Positions 44,539-52,290 of a stretch of DNA of 64,000 nucleotides are shown piece by piece. The translations under genes and the position numbers were made by a program. The notes under the pieces are model-generated. The model had not been told where the DNA came from. It was given only the letters and a program-made list of their open reading frames with translations, and did no database searches. This DNA comes from Alloscardovia sp963543015 (GTDB lineage Bacteria > Actinomycetota > Actinomycetes > Actinomycetales > Bifidobacteriaceae): positions 124,001-188,000 of the forward strand of contig CAUTYZ010000002.1 of the NCBI GenBank assembly GCA_963543015.1. The letters run 5' to 3'. Every line of letters begins with the position of its first letter. The first letter of the stretch is position 1.

Positions 44539-45141
44539 ATGGCACTTTCAACGCCACAATTGCCAGTGATGGCTGACGGTGAAGCAGCTATGGCGGGAGA
44601 TCCAATCTTCTCTCGCTTGCTCAAGGACCGCATTATCTGGCTTGGAGAAGAAGTTAAGGATTCTAACGCAAACGTCATTTGCGCGCAGATGTTGATGTTG
44701 GCTGCAGAAGATCCTGATAAGGATATTTGGCTGTATATCAATTCCCCGGGCGGTTCGATTACTGCTGGTATGGCAATTTACGATACGATGCAGCTCATCA
44801 AGCCAGATGTCGCAACTATTGCTGTAGGTATGGCAGCTTCTATGGGACAGTTCCTCTTGTCGAGCGGAACTCCAGGAAAGCGCTTTATCACCAAGCATGC
44901 GCGCGTTTTGATGCACCAGCCATCGGGCGGTGTAGGCGGTACCGCAAGCGAAGTACGCATTAACGCAGAGCTCATCATGGACATGAAGAAGACTTTGTCC
45001 GAGCTTACCGCACAGCAAACAGGTCACACTGTGGAAGAAATTTATCGCGATAACGAGTACGATCACTGGTTCACTGCTCAGCAGGCATTGGATTACGGTT
45101 TCGTGGACAAGATCGTCGACACGCCAGAAAGCATGAACTAG
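44539..45141 (+). CDS. clpP1: ATP-dependent Clp protease proteolytic subunit 1
   Basis: Serine protease subunit that forms part of the ClpP1P2 barrel. 200 residues. The catalytic Ser is in GMAASMGQFLL, His in RVLMHQPSGG and Asp in DNEYDHWFTAQ. AAGGAG lies before the ATG at 44539. Actinomycetota typically have two non-identical ClpP subunits that must associate to be active. clpP2 follows after 12 bp, clearly in the same transcript. Confidence 0.95.
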   Translation: MALSTPQLPVMADGEAAMAGDPIFSRLLKDRIIWLGEEVKDSNANVICAQMLMLAAEDPDKDIWLYINSPGGSITAGMAIYDTMQLIKPDVATIAVGMAASMGQFLLSSGTPGKRFITKHARVLMHQPSGGVGGTASEVRINAELIMDMKKTLSELTAQQTGHTVEEIYRDNEYDHWFTAQQALDYGFVDKIVDTPESMN

Positions 45142-45153
45142 AAAGGGGAGAGC

Positions 45154-45801
45154 ATGGCATCTCAAGAAGCACAATTTATCGCTCGTGCAGAGCGTCTTGC
45201 TGGCCCACAGGCTCGCTATGTAATGCCTCAGTTTGAGGAAAAGACTGCTTACGGTTTTAAGCGCTCTGATCCATACAGCCGACTTTTCGAAGATCGCATT
45301 ATCTTCATGGGTGTTCAGGTCGATGATGCATCTGCAGACGATATTATGGCTCAGCTTTTGGTTCTCGAAAGCCAAGATCCAAACCGCGACGTGATGATGT
45401 ATATCAATTCTCCTGGCGGTTCTATGACAGCTATGACTGCTGTATATGACACTATGCAGTACATCAAGCCAGACGTACAAACCGTATGCTTGGGACAGGC
45501 AGCATCTGCTGCAGCTGTTCTTCTCGCAGCGGGAACCCACGGCAAGCGTTTGATGCTTCCAAATGCGCGTGTACTTATCCATCAGCCAGCAATGGGTCAA
45601 GATTTTGGTAAGGCAACCGAGATTGAAATTCAGGCTCGCGAGCTGGAACGTATGCGTACATGGTTGGAAAATACCTTGGCTGAGCATACCGGTCAGGATA
45701 TCGCACGTATCCACAAGGATATCGAAACAGATACCATTTTGACCGCTCCGCTGGCTCTTGAATACGGCATGGTGGATGCTGTATTGGGCAAGCGCGAGTA
45801 G
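45154..45801 (+). CDS. clpP2: ATP-dependent Clp protease proteolytic subunit 2
   Basis: Second ClpP subunit, 215 residues. It has an N-terminal extension of about 25 residues before the conserved core RLFEDRIIFMG. The triad is intact: Ser in GQAASAAAVLL, His in RVLIHQPAMG, Asp in KDIETDTILTAP. AAAGGGGAGAG precedes the ATG. It forms the mixed ClpP1P2 protease served by ClpX or ClpC. Confidence 0.95.
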   Translation: MASQEAQFIARAERLAGPQARYVMPQFEEKTAYGFKRSDPYSRLFEDRIIFMGVQVDDASADDIMAQLLVLESQDPNRDVMMYINSPGGSMTAMTAVYDTMQYIKPDVQTVCLGQAASAAAVLLAAGTHGKRLMLPNARVLIHQPAMGQDFGKATEIEIQARELERMRTWLENTLAEHTGQDIARIHKDIETDTILTAPLALEYGMVDAVLGKRE

Positions 45802-45865
45802 GTAATGACATCTCGAGTGGCCTCTCATTAAGAGAGAAACTTGATACAGAAAACGCACTTTTAGT

Positions 45866-45896
45866 TTGACGTTAATATGGTTTAATTTGTTAGACT
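45866..45896 (+). promoter_or_regulatory. Possible clpX promoter
   Basis: TTGACG (45866-45871), 18-19 nt, then TTAGAC/TAGACT (45890-45896), about 30 nt before the clpX start. The -35 is a strong match. It would let clpX be transcribed apart from clpP1P2. Confidence 0.45.
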
Positions 45897-45924
45897 AGAG
45901 GTGCGTTTTTCGTTAAGGAGTGCA

Positions 45925-47208
45925 ATGAGCGAAGTAGTGAGCTATTACGATGATGTGCCACGATGCAGTTTTTGTAATAAAACTGAGGACCAAGTCCATA
46001 AGTTAGTGACAGGGTCGAATGTAGCAATCTGTGACGAATGCATCGAATTGTGTGTGGACATTATCTCAGAAGATCGTCTGACACAAGCTGACCATGATTC
46101 TGTGAAGCTCATTTCTCCAAGTCGTATCACGGCATTTTTGAACAATTATGTCGTGGGACAATCTCAAGCAAAGCGTACCCTTGCTGTAGCGGTGTATAAC
46201 CACTACAAGCGCGTCAATATGCAGCTGGTGGATGACGCGAATAAATTATCGAATGCTTTGGATTCTGATGCAGACTCCCTGTCCCACGTCGAGATTTCAA
46301 AGTCTAATGTGCTGCTGCTGGGACCGACAGGAACCGGTAAAACGTATCTCGCTCAGACATTAGCGAGAACAATGAATGTTCCTTTTACGATAGCCGATGC
46401 TACAACGCTCACGGAAGCAGGATATGTAGGCGATGATGTAGAAACCGTTCTTCAGCGACTTCTTAATGCTGCAGATGGAAATATCGAGCGCGCAGAGCGT
46501 GGGATTATCTATATAGATGAAATTGATAAGATAGCACGCAAATCGGGCGAGAATACGTCCATTACGCGTGATGTAAGCGGTGAAGGTGTTCAGCAGGCGC
46601 TCTTGAAACTTATCGAGGGTACGAAGGCGACGGTTCCTCTGAAGGGAACGCGTAAGCATGAAGAACAGGAAATGGTTCACATTGATACTCAGGGCATTCT
46701 GTTCATTTGCGGAGGAGCGTTCGTCGGACTGGATGACATCGTTCGAAAACGTTTAGGAAAGCATGCGTTGGGCTTTGGCGCAGACTGGACTGTCAACGAG
46801 ATGACGGATGAAGAAGTTCTTCAGCATGTAACCGCGCAAGATTTGGCAGATTTTGGTCTTCTTCCTGAATTTGTCGGTCGTATGCCTGTTATCACGTCGC
46901 TTAATCCTCTGACTGAAGATGATTTAGTAAACATCTTAACGAAGCCTCGTAATGCTTTGGTTAAGCAGTATCAAAAGCTTTTCGCTTCTGAAGGAGTGGA
47001 ACTCGACTTCACTGAGGACGCTGTGAAGGCTGTAGCAAAACTTGCTATGGAGAGGGGAACAGGAGCGCGAGGACTGCGTTCGATTATGGAAGGCATTTTG
47101 GAGGAATCCATGTATGTCATTCCTGACCGTGATGATGTCGTGCGCGTCATTATCGATAAGGATGTCGTCAATGGGGTTACATCGGCTCAGCTTGAATTAA
47201 GCGAATAG
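45925..47208 (+). CDS. clpX: ATP-dependent Clp protease ATP-binding subunit ClpX
   Basis: AAA+ unfoldase that feeds substrates into ClpP. 427 residues. An N-terminal C4 zinc-binding domain (CSFCNKTEDQ ... ICDECIELC) recruits substrates and adaptors. Walker A is GPTGTGKTYLA, Walker B is IIYIDEIDKIAR, and the pore loop is GYVGDDVE. The conserved ClpP-docking IGF loop is not canonical in this segment: ICGGAFVGLD replaces the usual wording around it, though loop assignment by eye is uncertain. AAGGAG precedes the ATG at 45925, and the few upstream in-frame codons are not used. Confidence 0.95.
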   Translation: MSEVVSYYDDVPRCSFCNKTEDQVHKLVTGSNVAICDECIELCVDIISEDRLTQADHDSVKLISPSRITAFLNNYVVGQSQAKRTLAVAVYNHYKRVNMQLVDDANKLSNALDSDADSLSHVEISKSNVLLLGPTGTGKTYLAQTLARTMNVPFTIADATTLTEAGYVGDDVETVLQRLLNAADGNIERAERGIIYIDEIDKIARKSGENTSITRDVSGEGVQQALLKLIEGTKATVPLKGTRKHEEQEMVHIDTQGILFICGGAFVGLDDIVRKRLGKHALGFGADWTVNEMTDEEVLQHVTAQDLADFGLLPEFVGRMPVITSLNPLTEDDLVNILTKPRNALVKQYQKLFASEGVELDFTEDAVKAVAKLAMERGTGARGLRSIMEGILEESMYVIPDRDDVVRVIIDKDVVNGVTSAQLELSE

Positions 47209-47260
47209 CGAGATACAGCTGAGTGTGGTGTACATGCTCAAGTGACTGAGGAGAGATGAA

Positions 47261-47911
47261 ATGATTTTTGCAGAAGTGGTTAATTCTCGTCATTCTGTGC
47301 GAGATTTTTCACATAAGCCAGTCGAGCATGACAAGCTTATGCGTATCGCTCAATTAGCACAGCGTACTCCGACATGGGTCAATGCTCAGCCAGCGAAGAT
47401 TTATTATGTCACAGGTGCTGCGGCTGAAAAATTGCGTACAGAGCACGAAAAGCGTGTCGATGCACAGGAACCTTCTCACAGCGAGATTGATGCTATGCCA
47501 CGTGAGAATTGGCCACAGCGTAATCAAGACATCATGGCTCAGTGGACCACAGAGTTTAAGCAGAAATTTGCTCCAGGTCAGGTGCATTTCAATCATGCAC
47601 AAAAAGTTTTGTACAATGCACCTGCTTTTGCATTTATTACCATTCCTCGTGGAATTTTCGACTGGGCGCTCTTTGATGCGGGCGCGTTCGCTAATACACT
47701 CATGCTCGCAGCAAAGAGTGAGGGAGTGGATTCTATCGTTGCATACGCGACAGTGATTTATCCTGACCTTGTTCGCCAGATCGCGCAGATTCCTGAAGAT
47801 GAACTTCTTGTAGTGGGCATTGGTCTGGGATATACAAGTGAGGATGCGCTGAACACATTCGTTCCATCTCGTGTGCCAACAGAAGAGGTAGTTCGCTTTA
47901 TCAGTGAGTAA
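47261..47911 (+). CDS. Nitroreductase-family flavoprotein
   Basis: 216-residue FMN-dependent NAD(P)H oxidoreductase. The N-terminal FMN phosphate-binding motif is VNSRHSVRDF. The middle has APAFAFITIPRGIFDWALFDAGAFANTLMLAA, a helix-rich dimer interface, and the C-terminal VVGIGLGYTSEDALNTF contacts FMN. The natural substrate is unknown, as for most of this family. GAGGAGAG lies before the ATG. It follows clpX by 52 bp and may be co-transcribed. Confidence 0.9.
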   Translation: MIFAEVVNSRHSVRDFSHKPVEHDKLMRIAQLAQRTPTWVNAQPAKIYYVTGAAAEKLRTEHEKRVDAQEPSHSEIDAMPRENWPQRNQDIMAQWTTEFKQKFAPGQVHFNHAQKVLYNAPAFAFITIPRGIFDWALFDAGAFANTLMLAAKSEGVDSIVAYATVIYPDLVRQIAQIPEDELLVVGIGLGYTSEDALNTFVPSRVPTEEVVRFISE

Positions 47912-48060
47912 ATTGAGAAGCGTAATCGAGCGCATGCGGTTAAGAATGGTAGAAAATAGGGGCAACACGCCCAACATGCTCTCTACTTGCATGAGTGAAC
48001 GAATGTCGTTACTATATATGTCTTGTGCACAGCACACAGCAACTACACAGTAGCTGACAT

Positions 48061-48133
48061 TCCCCGTTAGCTCAGTTGGCAGAGCGTCTGACTGTTAATC
48101 AGAATGTCGCTGGTTCAAGTCCAGCACGGGGAG
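48061..48133 (+). tRNA. tRNA-Asn (GUU)
   Basis: 73 nt forming a full cloverleaf. The acceptor TCCCCGT pairs with ACGGGGA. The D arm is in TAGCTCAGTTGGCAGAGC, the anticodon loop is CTGTTAA (anticodon GTT) and the T arm is CTGGTTCAAGTCCAG. The discriminator is G. The CCA end is not encoded; GCAA follows. Confidence 0.96.
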
Positions 48134-48138
48134 CAATC

Positions 48139-48164
48139 GCCGAGGTTGATGCCTCGGCTTTTTT
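48139..48164 (+). terminator. Terminator of tRNA-Asn
   Basis: GCCGAGG (48139-48145) pairs with CCTCGGC (48152-48158) and is followed by six T residues, 5 nt after the tRNA. Confidence 0.92.
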
Positions 48165-48247
48165 GTTTTATGAGTAAACATCGGGCCTACAGGTATATAC
48201 GAATTGTGGTGATGCCTCGATAGCCTCTTGGTGCAGTAATTTTTTCC

Positions 48248-48428
48248 GGCATATACGCCAAAATGTGTTGCTTTTTGTCTGTAATTCTTTTATTCTCAAT
48301 GTATATCAAGCTGTTGTAGCAACACTTTTGGCGTATATGTAAAAAATGCGCGACTTTTATAACACCATTAAGCCCCAATAAACACAACGATTTCCAGACA
48401 AAAAGCAACACATTTTGGCGTATAAGCC
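48248..48428. mobile_element. 181-bp miniature inverted-repeat element (MITE-like)
   Basis: The left end (48248-48281) and the reverse complement of the right end (48395-48428) are 34 bp long and differ at one base. They begin GGC(A/T)TATACGCC and end TTTTTGTCTG. The perfect core is 30 bp. The element is flanked by a 7-bp direct repeat TTTTTCC (48241-48247 and 48429-48435), as expected of a target-site duplication. An internal 20-bp copy of the right-end core with one base deleted lies at 48318-48337. No transposase is present. The terminal GG recalls ISL3/IS256-like elements, but the family is not established. Confidence 0.7.
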
Positions 48429-48511
48429 TTTTTCCCCCTAAAACTTAAAACGGGCATTTATGCTCACAATAGATGAATACAAGCTCATCGTGGGGAAATT
48501 TGACACTCTTA

Positions 48512-48539
48512 TCCACATCCGTTCACATTGTTTTTAAAA
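48512..48539 (+). promoter_or_regulatory. Conserved 28-bp tandem-repeat element, copy B
   Basis: 26/28 identical to 8703-8730, with the same two half-sites TCCACAT and TTCACAT 10 bp apart and the same 3' TTTTAAAA. It ends 37 nt before the ATG at 48577, as copy A does before 8768. Confidence 0.6.
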
Positions 48540-48564
48540 CTTGGCATACACGATAAATCGGCAT

Positions 48565-48570
48565 CATAGT
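48565..48570 (+). promoter_or_regulatory. Putative -10 box (CATAGT) of the M23-like gene
   Basis: The hexamer ends 6 nt before the ATG at 48577. There is no ribosome-binding site between. Confidence 0.4.
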
Positions 48571-48576
48571 TGATGT

Positions 48577-49170
48577 ATGAGAAGAAAAAAGAAGAGAAGT
48601 GCCGTGTCATACTGTGGATGTGGAAGTGTGATGAACTTTCACACACAACGTATCGCAGCTTTTGTTGCTGCTTTCATCGCTGCTCTGCAAGCCATTGTGC
48701 TCCTCATTATGACGGCACACTTGGGGTATGCTCATGCACAGACTACGCCATGCGCATCATGGATGTCATGGCCTGTGGAAAATCCCGTTGTCGTCCAAAA
48801 ATTCGATTCGCCTGCGCAACCGTGGCTTCCTGGACATCGAGGAGTGGATGTGCGTGCGCTACCGGGAGAACCCCTGTATGCGCCGGAGAGGGGGCGTATA
48901 TCGTTTGCTGGGAAGGTAGCTGGAAAAGATGTCGTCGTCATTTCACATGCATATGGGCTTCGCAGTACTTTTGAACCTGCTACAACGACACTGCCTGTAG
49001 GGCATAAAGTTACGCGCGGCGAAGAATTCGCCACGCGCTCATCGGGTATCAGTGATCACTGTCGTGAAAACTGCCTTCAATGGGGAGTCAAACGCGGAAA
49101 AAATCAGTACGTGAATCCCGAACGTCTGACAGTGATGACGAGAATTACAATCCTGCGTCCGCAGGAGTGA
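48577..49170 (+). CDS. Degenerate LytM/M23 peptidase-like protein, secreted or membrane-anchored
   Basis: 197 residues. The N-terminus is strongly basic (RRKKKR), then has a hydrophobic segment (about 26-47) ending AHA, a likely signal peptide or anchor. The LytM fold follows. The first zinc motif HxxxD is present as H87RGVD91. The second motif, normally HLHFEVR, reads CLQWGVKR (166-173), so both His residues are lost, as is the His usually found after the STFEP segment. Two Cys (162 and 166) suggest a disulphide. It is therefore unlikely to cleave peptidoglycan. Degenerate LytM proteins such as EnvC regulate amidases instead. The 3' end overlaps the convergent lipoprotein gene by 26 nt. An internal ATG at 48631 is an alternative start. 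Confidence 0.8.
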   Translation: MRRKKKRSAVSYCGCGSVMNFHTQRIAAFVAAFIAALQAIVLLIMTAHLGYAHAQTTPCASWMSWPVENPVVVQKFDSPAQPWLPGHRGVDVRALPGEPLYAPERGRISFAGKVAGKDVVVISHAYGLRSTFEPATTTLPVGHKVTRGEEFATRSSGISDHCRENCLQWGVKRGKNQYVNPERLTVMTRITILRPQE

Positions 49171-50656
49171 TATATCCGGTATCCAGCAATGTCTTCTTCA
49201 GATTATCTGAATTAACTGCAAACAAAGGGGCTGTAATGGTTTTGTCATTGAAATAAGGAACAGTCTTTGACAAGTTGACAGTCGTGGTCTTACGCTGGCA
49301 AATCGCTTTGCTCAACGTTGCAATAGAAGAAACGATGCGAGTTCGTTCGACTGACGTAGAAATCCAGATCTTTCCGTTGACGATATCGGGAATAGCATTA
49401 ATGTATGTGCCGAAACCAGTGATAATCGGCCATGTCAAAATAGTTCGATTTGGCTGAGTATTCGTGGAATGTGAGGATTGAGTATCTTGTGATGACTCGT
49501 CAGAGTCAGTATCCGGGTCATTTGGCTGTGGAACTCGCTGCTTATTGACATCCACATTATCAACGAGTTTCTTGATAATGCTATCCAAAGTCACACTTGG
49601 ATTAATCTGAGCACTCGATCCGGTAAAGCCTAAATTAGTTAAACCAGTAACGACTTCTTGAGCAATATTGTCATCAAAAGCGAGCACACCATCGACGTTG
49701 ACAATTGTTCCTGCAGAGGAGGAACTCTGAGAGGACGACAGGCGATTGCGCAATGCTGATGAAATCGTCTCTGGTGAATCATTAGGAACGGACACATTTC
49801 GCCAATCGCTATCCGTCGAGTTTGCTTCCAAAAGGCCAGATGGGCTAAAAGCTACTCCAGTCGAATAATATGGCTTCAAAATCTTCCACGCAGCGCTGAA
49901 AAGCTCTTGTGCGAAAGTTGCTCCCACGTTTGCTGGAATAATGATTTCGATAGCCTGAGGGTTTTTCTGCGTTGCTTTATCTAACTGAAGCTTCTTGACA
50001 AGATTATCCGTTTGAATACGAGCGATAGACTGGGCGGTAGCAAAAGACACGAAGTAGTCTTCAGTGAAATCAGGAATCTTCTGAGCCATCAAAACGACGG
50101 TAATTCCATTGTCCTGAGCTTCTTTCAAAGCTTCAGCGAGATTCTCATTTGCTTGAGCGTATTGGCTTCGTTGTTCTTGAGAAATATTATTATTTGCCAA
50201 CTCTTTGTCAGTATACGTCGGCTGAGTCACGGTATCACCAAAGCGCTGATCGATAGCTGAGGTTGCAGAATTTCGCAGAGTATGAACAGGAGCAAAAAGA
50301 AGAGTATGAGGATTCTTATCGTTCTGGTTCTTGTAGGTGTTGATAATACGATGAATTTGCGTAATTTGAGCATCTACAGATGAGGAATCAGAAGAAGAAA
50401 TCTGAGTATCCGCAAATCCCTGCGACTTTAAGGAGTCGACAAGAGCATCGCGCACATTAGACCAACTATTGAGTGGTTGGTTGGAATTAATCATGGAACT
50501 TCCCGAAGGAGTGAGAATGTCAATAGTTCCAGTGAGAGAAGAATTGTGCGATGTGCTAGACGCGGAACGCGGATTACATGCAGAGCACAGGAGCAGAGCA
50601 ATGGCCATAATGAGCGCTCCGAGCCAAACATGAATTCTCGTTGCGTGAGACTGCAT
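49145..50656 (-). CDS. Solute-binding lipoprotein (type 1 periplasmic-binding-like)
   Basis: 503-residue exported protein. The signal peptide ends in a lipobox, LLCSAC (Cys27), so it is lipidated by Lgt, whose gene lies at 61799. The body reads like a sugar-binding type 1 fold: TIDILTPSGS near the start, DNGITVVLMAQKIPDF, DGVLAFDDNIAQEVVTGL and TGFGTYINAIPDIVNGKIWIST, similar to ribose/xylose-binding proteins. No permease or ATPase gene lies beside it, so it may serve a transporter elsewhere or act as a sensor. It contains Ser/Gln/Asp-rich insertions. GAGAGGAAC precedes the ATG. The stop region overlaps the M23-like gene tail to tail. Confidence 0.8.
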   Translation of the reverse strand: MQSHATRIHVWLGALIMAIALLLCSACNPRSASSTSHNSSLTGTIDILTPSGSSMINSNQPLNSWSNVRDALVDSLKSQGFADTQISSSDSSSVDAQITQIHRIINTYKNQNDKNPHTLLFAPVHTLRNSATSAIDQRFGDTVTQPTYTDKELANNNISQEQRSQYAQANENLAEALKEAQDNGITVVLMAQKIPDFTEDYFVSFATAQSIARIQTDNLVKKLQLDKATQKNPQAIEIIIPANVGATFAQELFSAAWKILKPYYSTGVAFSPSGLLEANSTDSDWRNVSVPNDSPETISSALRNRLSSSQSSSSAGTIVNVDGVLAFDDNIAQEVVTGLTNLGFTGSSAQINPSVTLDSIIKKLVDNVDVNKQRVPQPNDPDTDSDESSQDTQSSHSTNTQPNRTILTWPIITGFGTYINAIPDIVNGKIWISTSVERTRIVSSIATLSKAICQRKTTTVNLSKTVPYFNDKTITAPLFAVNSDNLKKTLLDTGYITPADAGL

Positions 50657-50933
50657 AATAGTTCCTCTCCATTCTGCATGGGTGCATCTGCATGTAGCGT
50701 GAGCCGTTCAGGAAGTGCGCGTTATGTGCGTGCATAGTTCACGGCTGCTGTTCTAGAAAGATAATTTTAGCGCATAACCCCTAAGAATGGGTGTACACCT
50801 TCATCAGGGTGGAGAGTACAGGGGGATTGGGGTATTCGCACGATACATACTATCGAGATACTCACTATCGAGATGTATACGTTCCATGCGATGCGTATGA
50901 GCATGACCTGTGGGGTACGTCATATGCGCGGTT

Positions 50934-50939
50934 TACTCT
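50934..50939 (+). promoter_or_regulatory. Putative -10 box (TACTCT), leaderless start of the GuaB3 gene
   Basis: The hexamer ends 7 nt before the ATG at 50947. No Shine-Dalgarno is visible. Confidence 0.35.
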
Positions 50940-50946
50940 TATAAGC

Positions 50947-52068
50947 ATGACACAGGAAATTGAAATCGGAATGGGAAAATCCGGACGCATGTGCTATGCC
51001 CTCGATGATGTGGCAATTGTACCTTCGCGTCGAACTCGCGATCCACAAGACGTTGATACCACCTGGCAGGTTGACGCGTATCAGTTTGAGATACCAGTAA
51101 TTGGTGCTCCAATGGACTCGTCTATGAGCCCAGAGACCGTCATTGAGCTGGGCAAGCTCGGTGGTCTGGGAGTTTTGGATTTAGAAGGTCTGTGGACTCG
51201 TTATGAGGATCCAACGGAACAGCTTCGCATGATTGCTGAAGCACCAGATGATGAGGCAACTATTTTGCTTCAGAAACTCTATTCCGAGCCAATTAAGCCT
51301 GAATTAATTACAGAGCGCATCAAGCAGATTCGTGATGCTGGCGTGACCGTTGCAGGTGCATTGACACCACAACGCACGCAGGAGTTTTACTCGACAGTTG
51401 TTGATGCAGGTGTTGATCTCTTCGTCATTCGTGGTACAGCAGTTTCTGCAGAGCATATCTCTGAATCTCATGAACCATTGAACTTGAAGAAGTTCATTTA
51501 TGAGCTCGATGTTCCTGTCATCGTCGGTGGTGCAGGCACATATCGTGCTGCTATGCATTTGATGCGAACTGGTGCTGCAGGTGTGCTCGTGGGCGCTGGT
51601 GGATCAGCAGTATCATCATCGCGTTCCATTTTGGGTATGCACGTGCCAATGGCGACAGCAATTGCAGATATCGCTGCAGCACGTAAGGATTATATGGAAG
51701 AATCCGATGGCCGCTATGTTCCAGTCATCGTAGATGGCGGATTGGGAACATCCGGCAACTTTGTGAAGTCATTCGCTATGGGTGCGGATGCAGTCATGAT
51801 GGGTAGCGCATTAGCTCGCGCCTATGAAGCTCCTGGACATGGTATGCACTGGGGTCGTGAAGCAACGCATAAGAGCCTTCCACGTGGTCGTCGTGTTCAT
51901 CTTGAACAGGTGGGAACGATGGAAGAAATTCTTACCGGTCCAAGTAACCGTGCTGATGGTTCGATGAATTACATCGGAGCATTGAGGCGTGCAATGGCAT
52001 CGACAGGATATACCAATTTGCGTCATTTCCAAGATTGCCCAGTTGTTGCTACACCATACGGCGACTAA
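50947..52068 (+). CDS. guaB3: GuaB3-family IMP dehydrogenase-related protein lacking the catalytic Cys
   Basis: 373-residue (beta/alpha)8 barrel without the CBS domains of GuaB. It begins IEIGMGKSGRMCYALDDVAIVPSRRTRD, hallmark GuaB3 wording. The phosphate/NAD-binding segments VIVDGGLGTSGN and ADAVMMGSALARA are present. In the active-site loop, IMPDHs read GxGPGSxCxTR. Here it is GAGGSAVSSSR (216-226), placing Ser223 where the catalytic Cys should be. Inosine monophosphate oxidation via a thioimidate would therefore not work, so the protein is inactive or altered in function. The frame is open for another 52 codons upstream, but these look non-protein. The strong hairpin at 52187 follows. Confidence 0.9.
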   Translation: MTQEIEIGMGKSGRMCYALDDVAIVPSRRTRDPQDVDTTWQVDAYQFEIPVIGAPMDSSMSPETVIELGKLGGLGVLDLEGLWTRYEDPTEQLRMIAEAPDDEATILLQKLYSEPIKPELITERIKQIRDAGVTVAGALTPQRTQEFYSTVVDAGVDLFVIRGTAVSAEHISESHEPLNLKKFIYELDVPVIVGGAGTYRAAMHLMRTGAAGVLVGAGGSAVSSSRSILGMHVPMATAIADIAAARKDYMEESDGRYVPVIVDGGLGTSGNFVKSFAMGADAVMMGSALARAYEAPGHGMHWGREATHKSLPRGRRVHLEQVGTMEEILTGPSNRADGSMNYIGALRRAMASTGYTNLRHFQDCPVVATPYGD

Positions 52069-52186
52069 GAGAAGCACGGTAGCTAGCGAGCGCATATTAA
52101 GCGCATAGTATCGTGCATTAGCCGCATTAGTATTGCGCATAGTGAGCGGTACATAACGCACATCAGCGTGTTGTGTAAGGCCTTTG

Positions 52187-52224
52187 AAAAACCTGCAGTA
52201 TACTTAAACGTACTGCAGGTTTTT
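52187..52224 (+). terminator. Terminator of guaB3
   Basis: 14-bp perfect stem AAAAACCTGCAGTA (52187-52200) / TACTGCAGGTTTTT (52211-52224), ending in five T residues. Confidence 0.9.
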
Positions 52225-52290
52225 GCTATGCAGTGGGCGGATTCCATACGCTCGAAGAGGGATACGGGGTGATAGTGAAGGACCACTATC

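Larger units (their letters stand above)
48134..48576. other. AT-rich intergenic region after tRNA-Asn
   Basis: In order: the tRNA terminator, a short unremarkable stretch, a 181-bp inverted-repeat element (48248-48428) with flanking 7-bp direct repeats, a GC-poor stretch, then the conserved 28-bp promoter element (48512-48539). A 74-codon minus-strand frame (48187-48411) spans the left part but lacks a ribosome-binding site and any recognised homology. The composition is clearly more AT-rich than the neighbouring genes. Confidence 0.6.

Noticed and set aside
48187..48411. 74-codon minus-strand frame across the inverted-repeat element
   Set aside because: No ribosome-binding site, no leaderless -10 at the start, and no recognisable protein pattern. 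It is created partly by the repeat itself.
48509..48517. Perfect DnaA box TTATCCACA, also at 30267-30275 on the other strand inside the helicase gene
   Set aside because: About one 9-mer match is expected by chance in 64 kb on both strands. There is no cluster of boxes, no dnaA or dnaN and no AT-rich unwinding region, so this is not oriC. The first copy is more likely part of the 28-bp promoter element.
50791..50946. In-frame 52-codon extension of the GuaB3 gene
   Set aside because: The residues are repetitive (TYYRDTHYRDVY) and GuaB3 proteins start at the IEIGMGK segment. The DNA looks like spacer micro-repeats.
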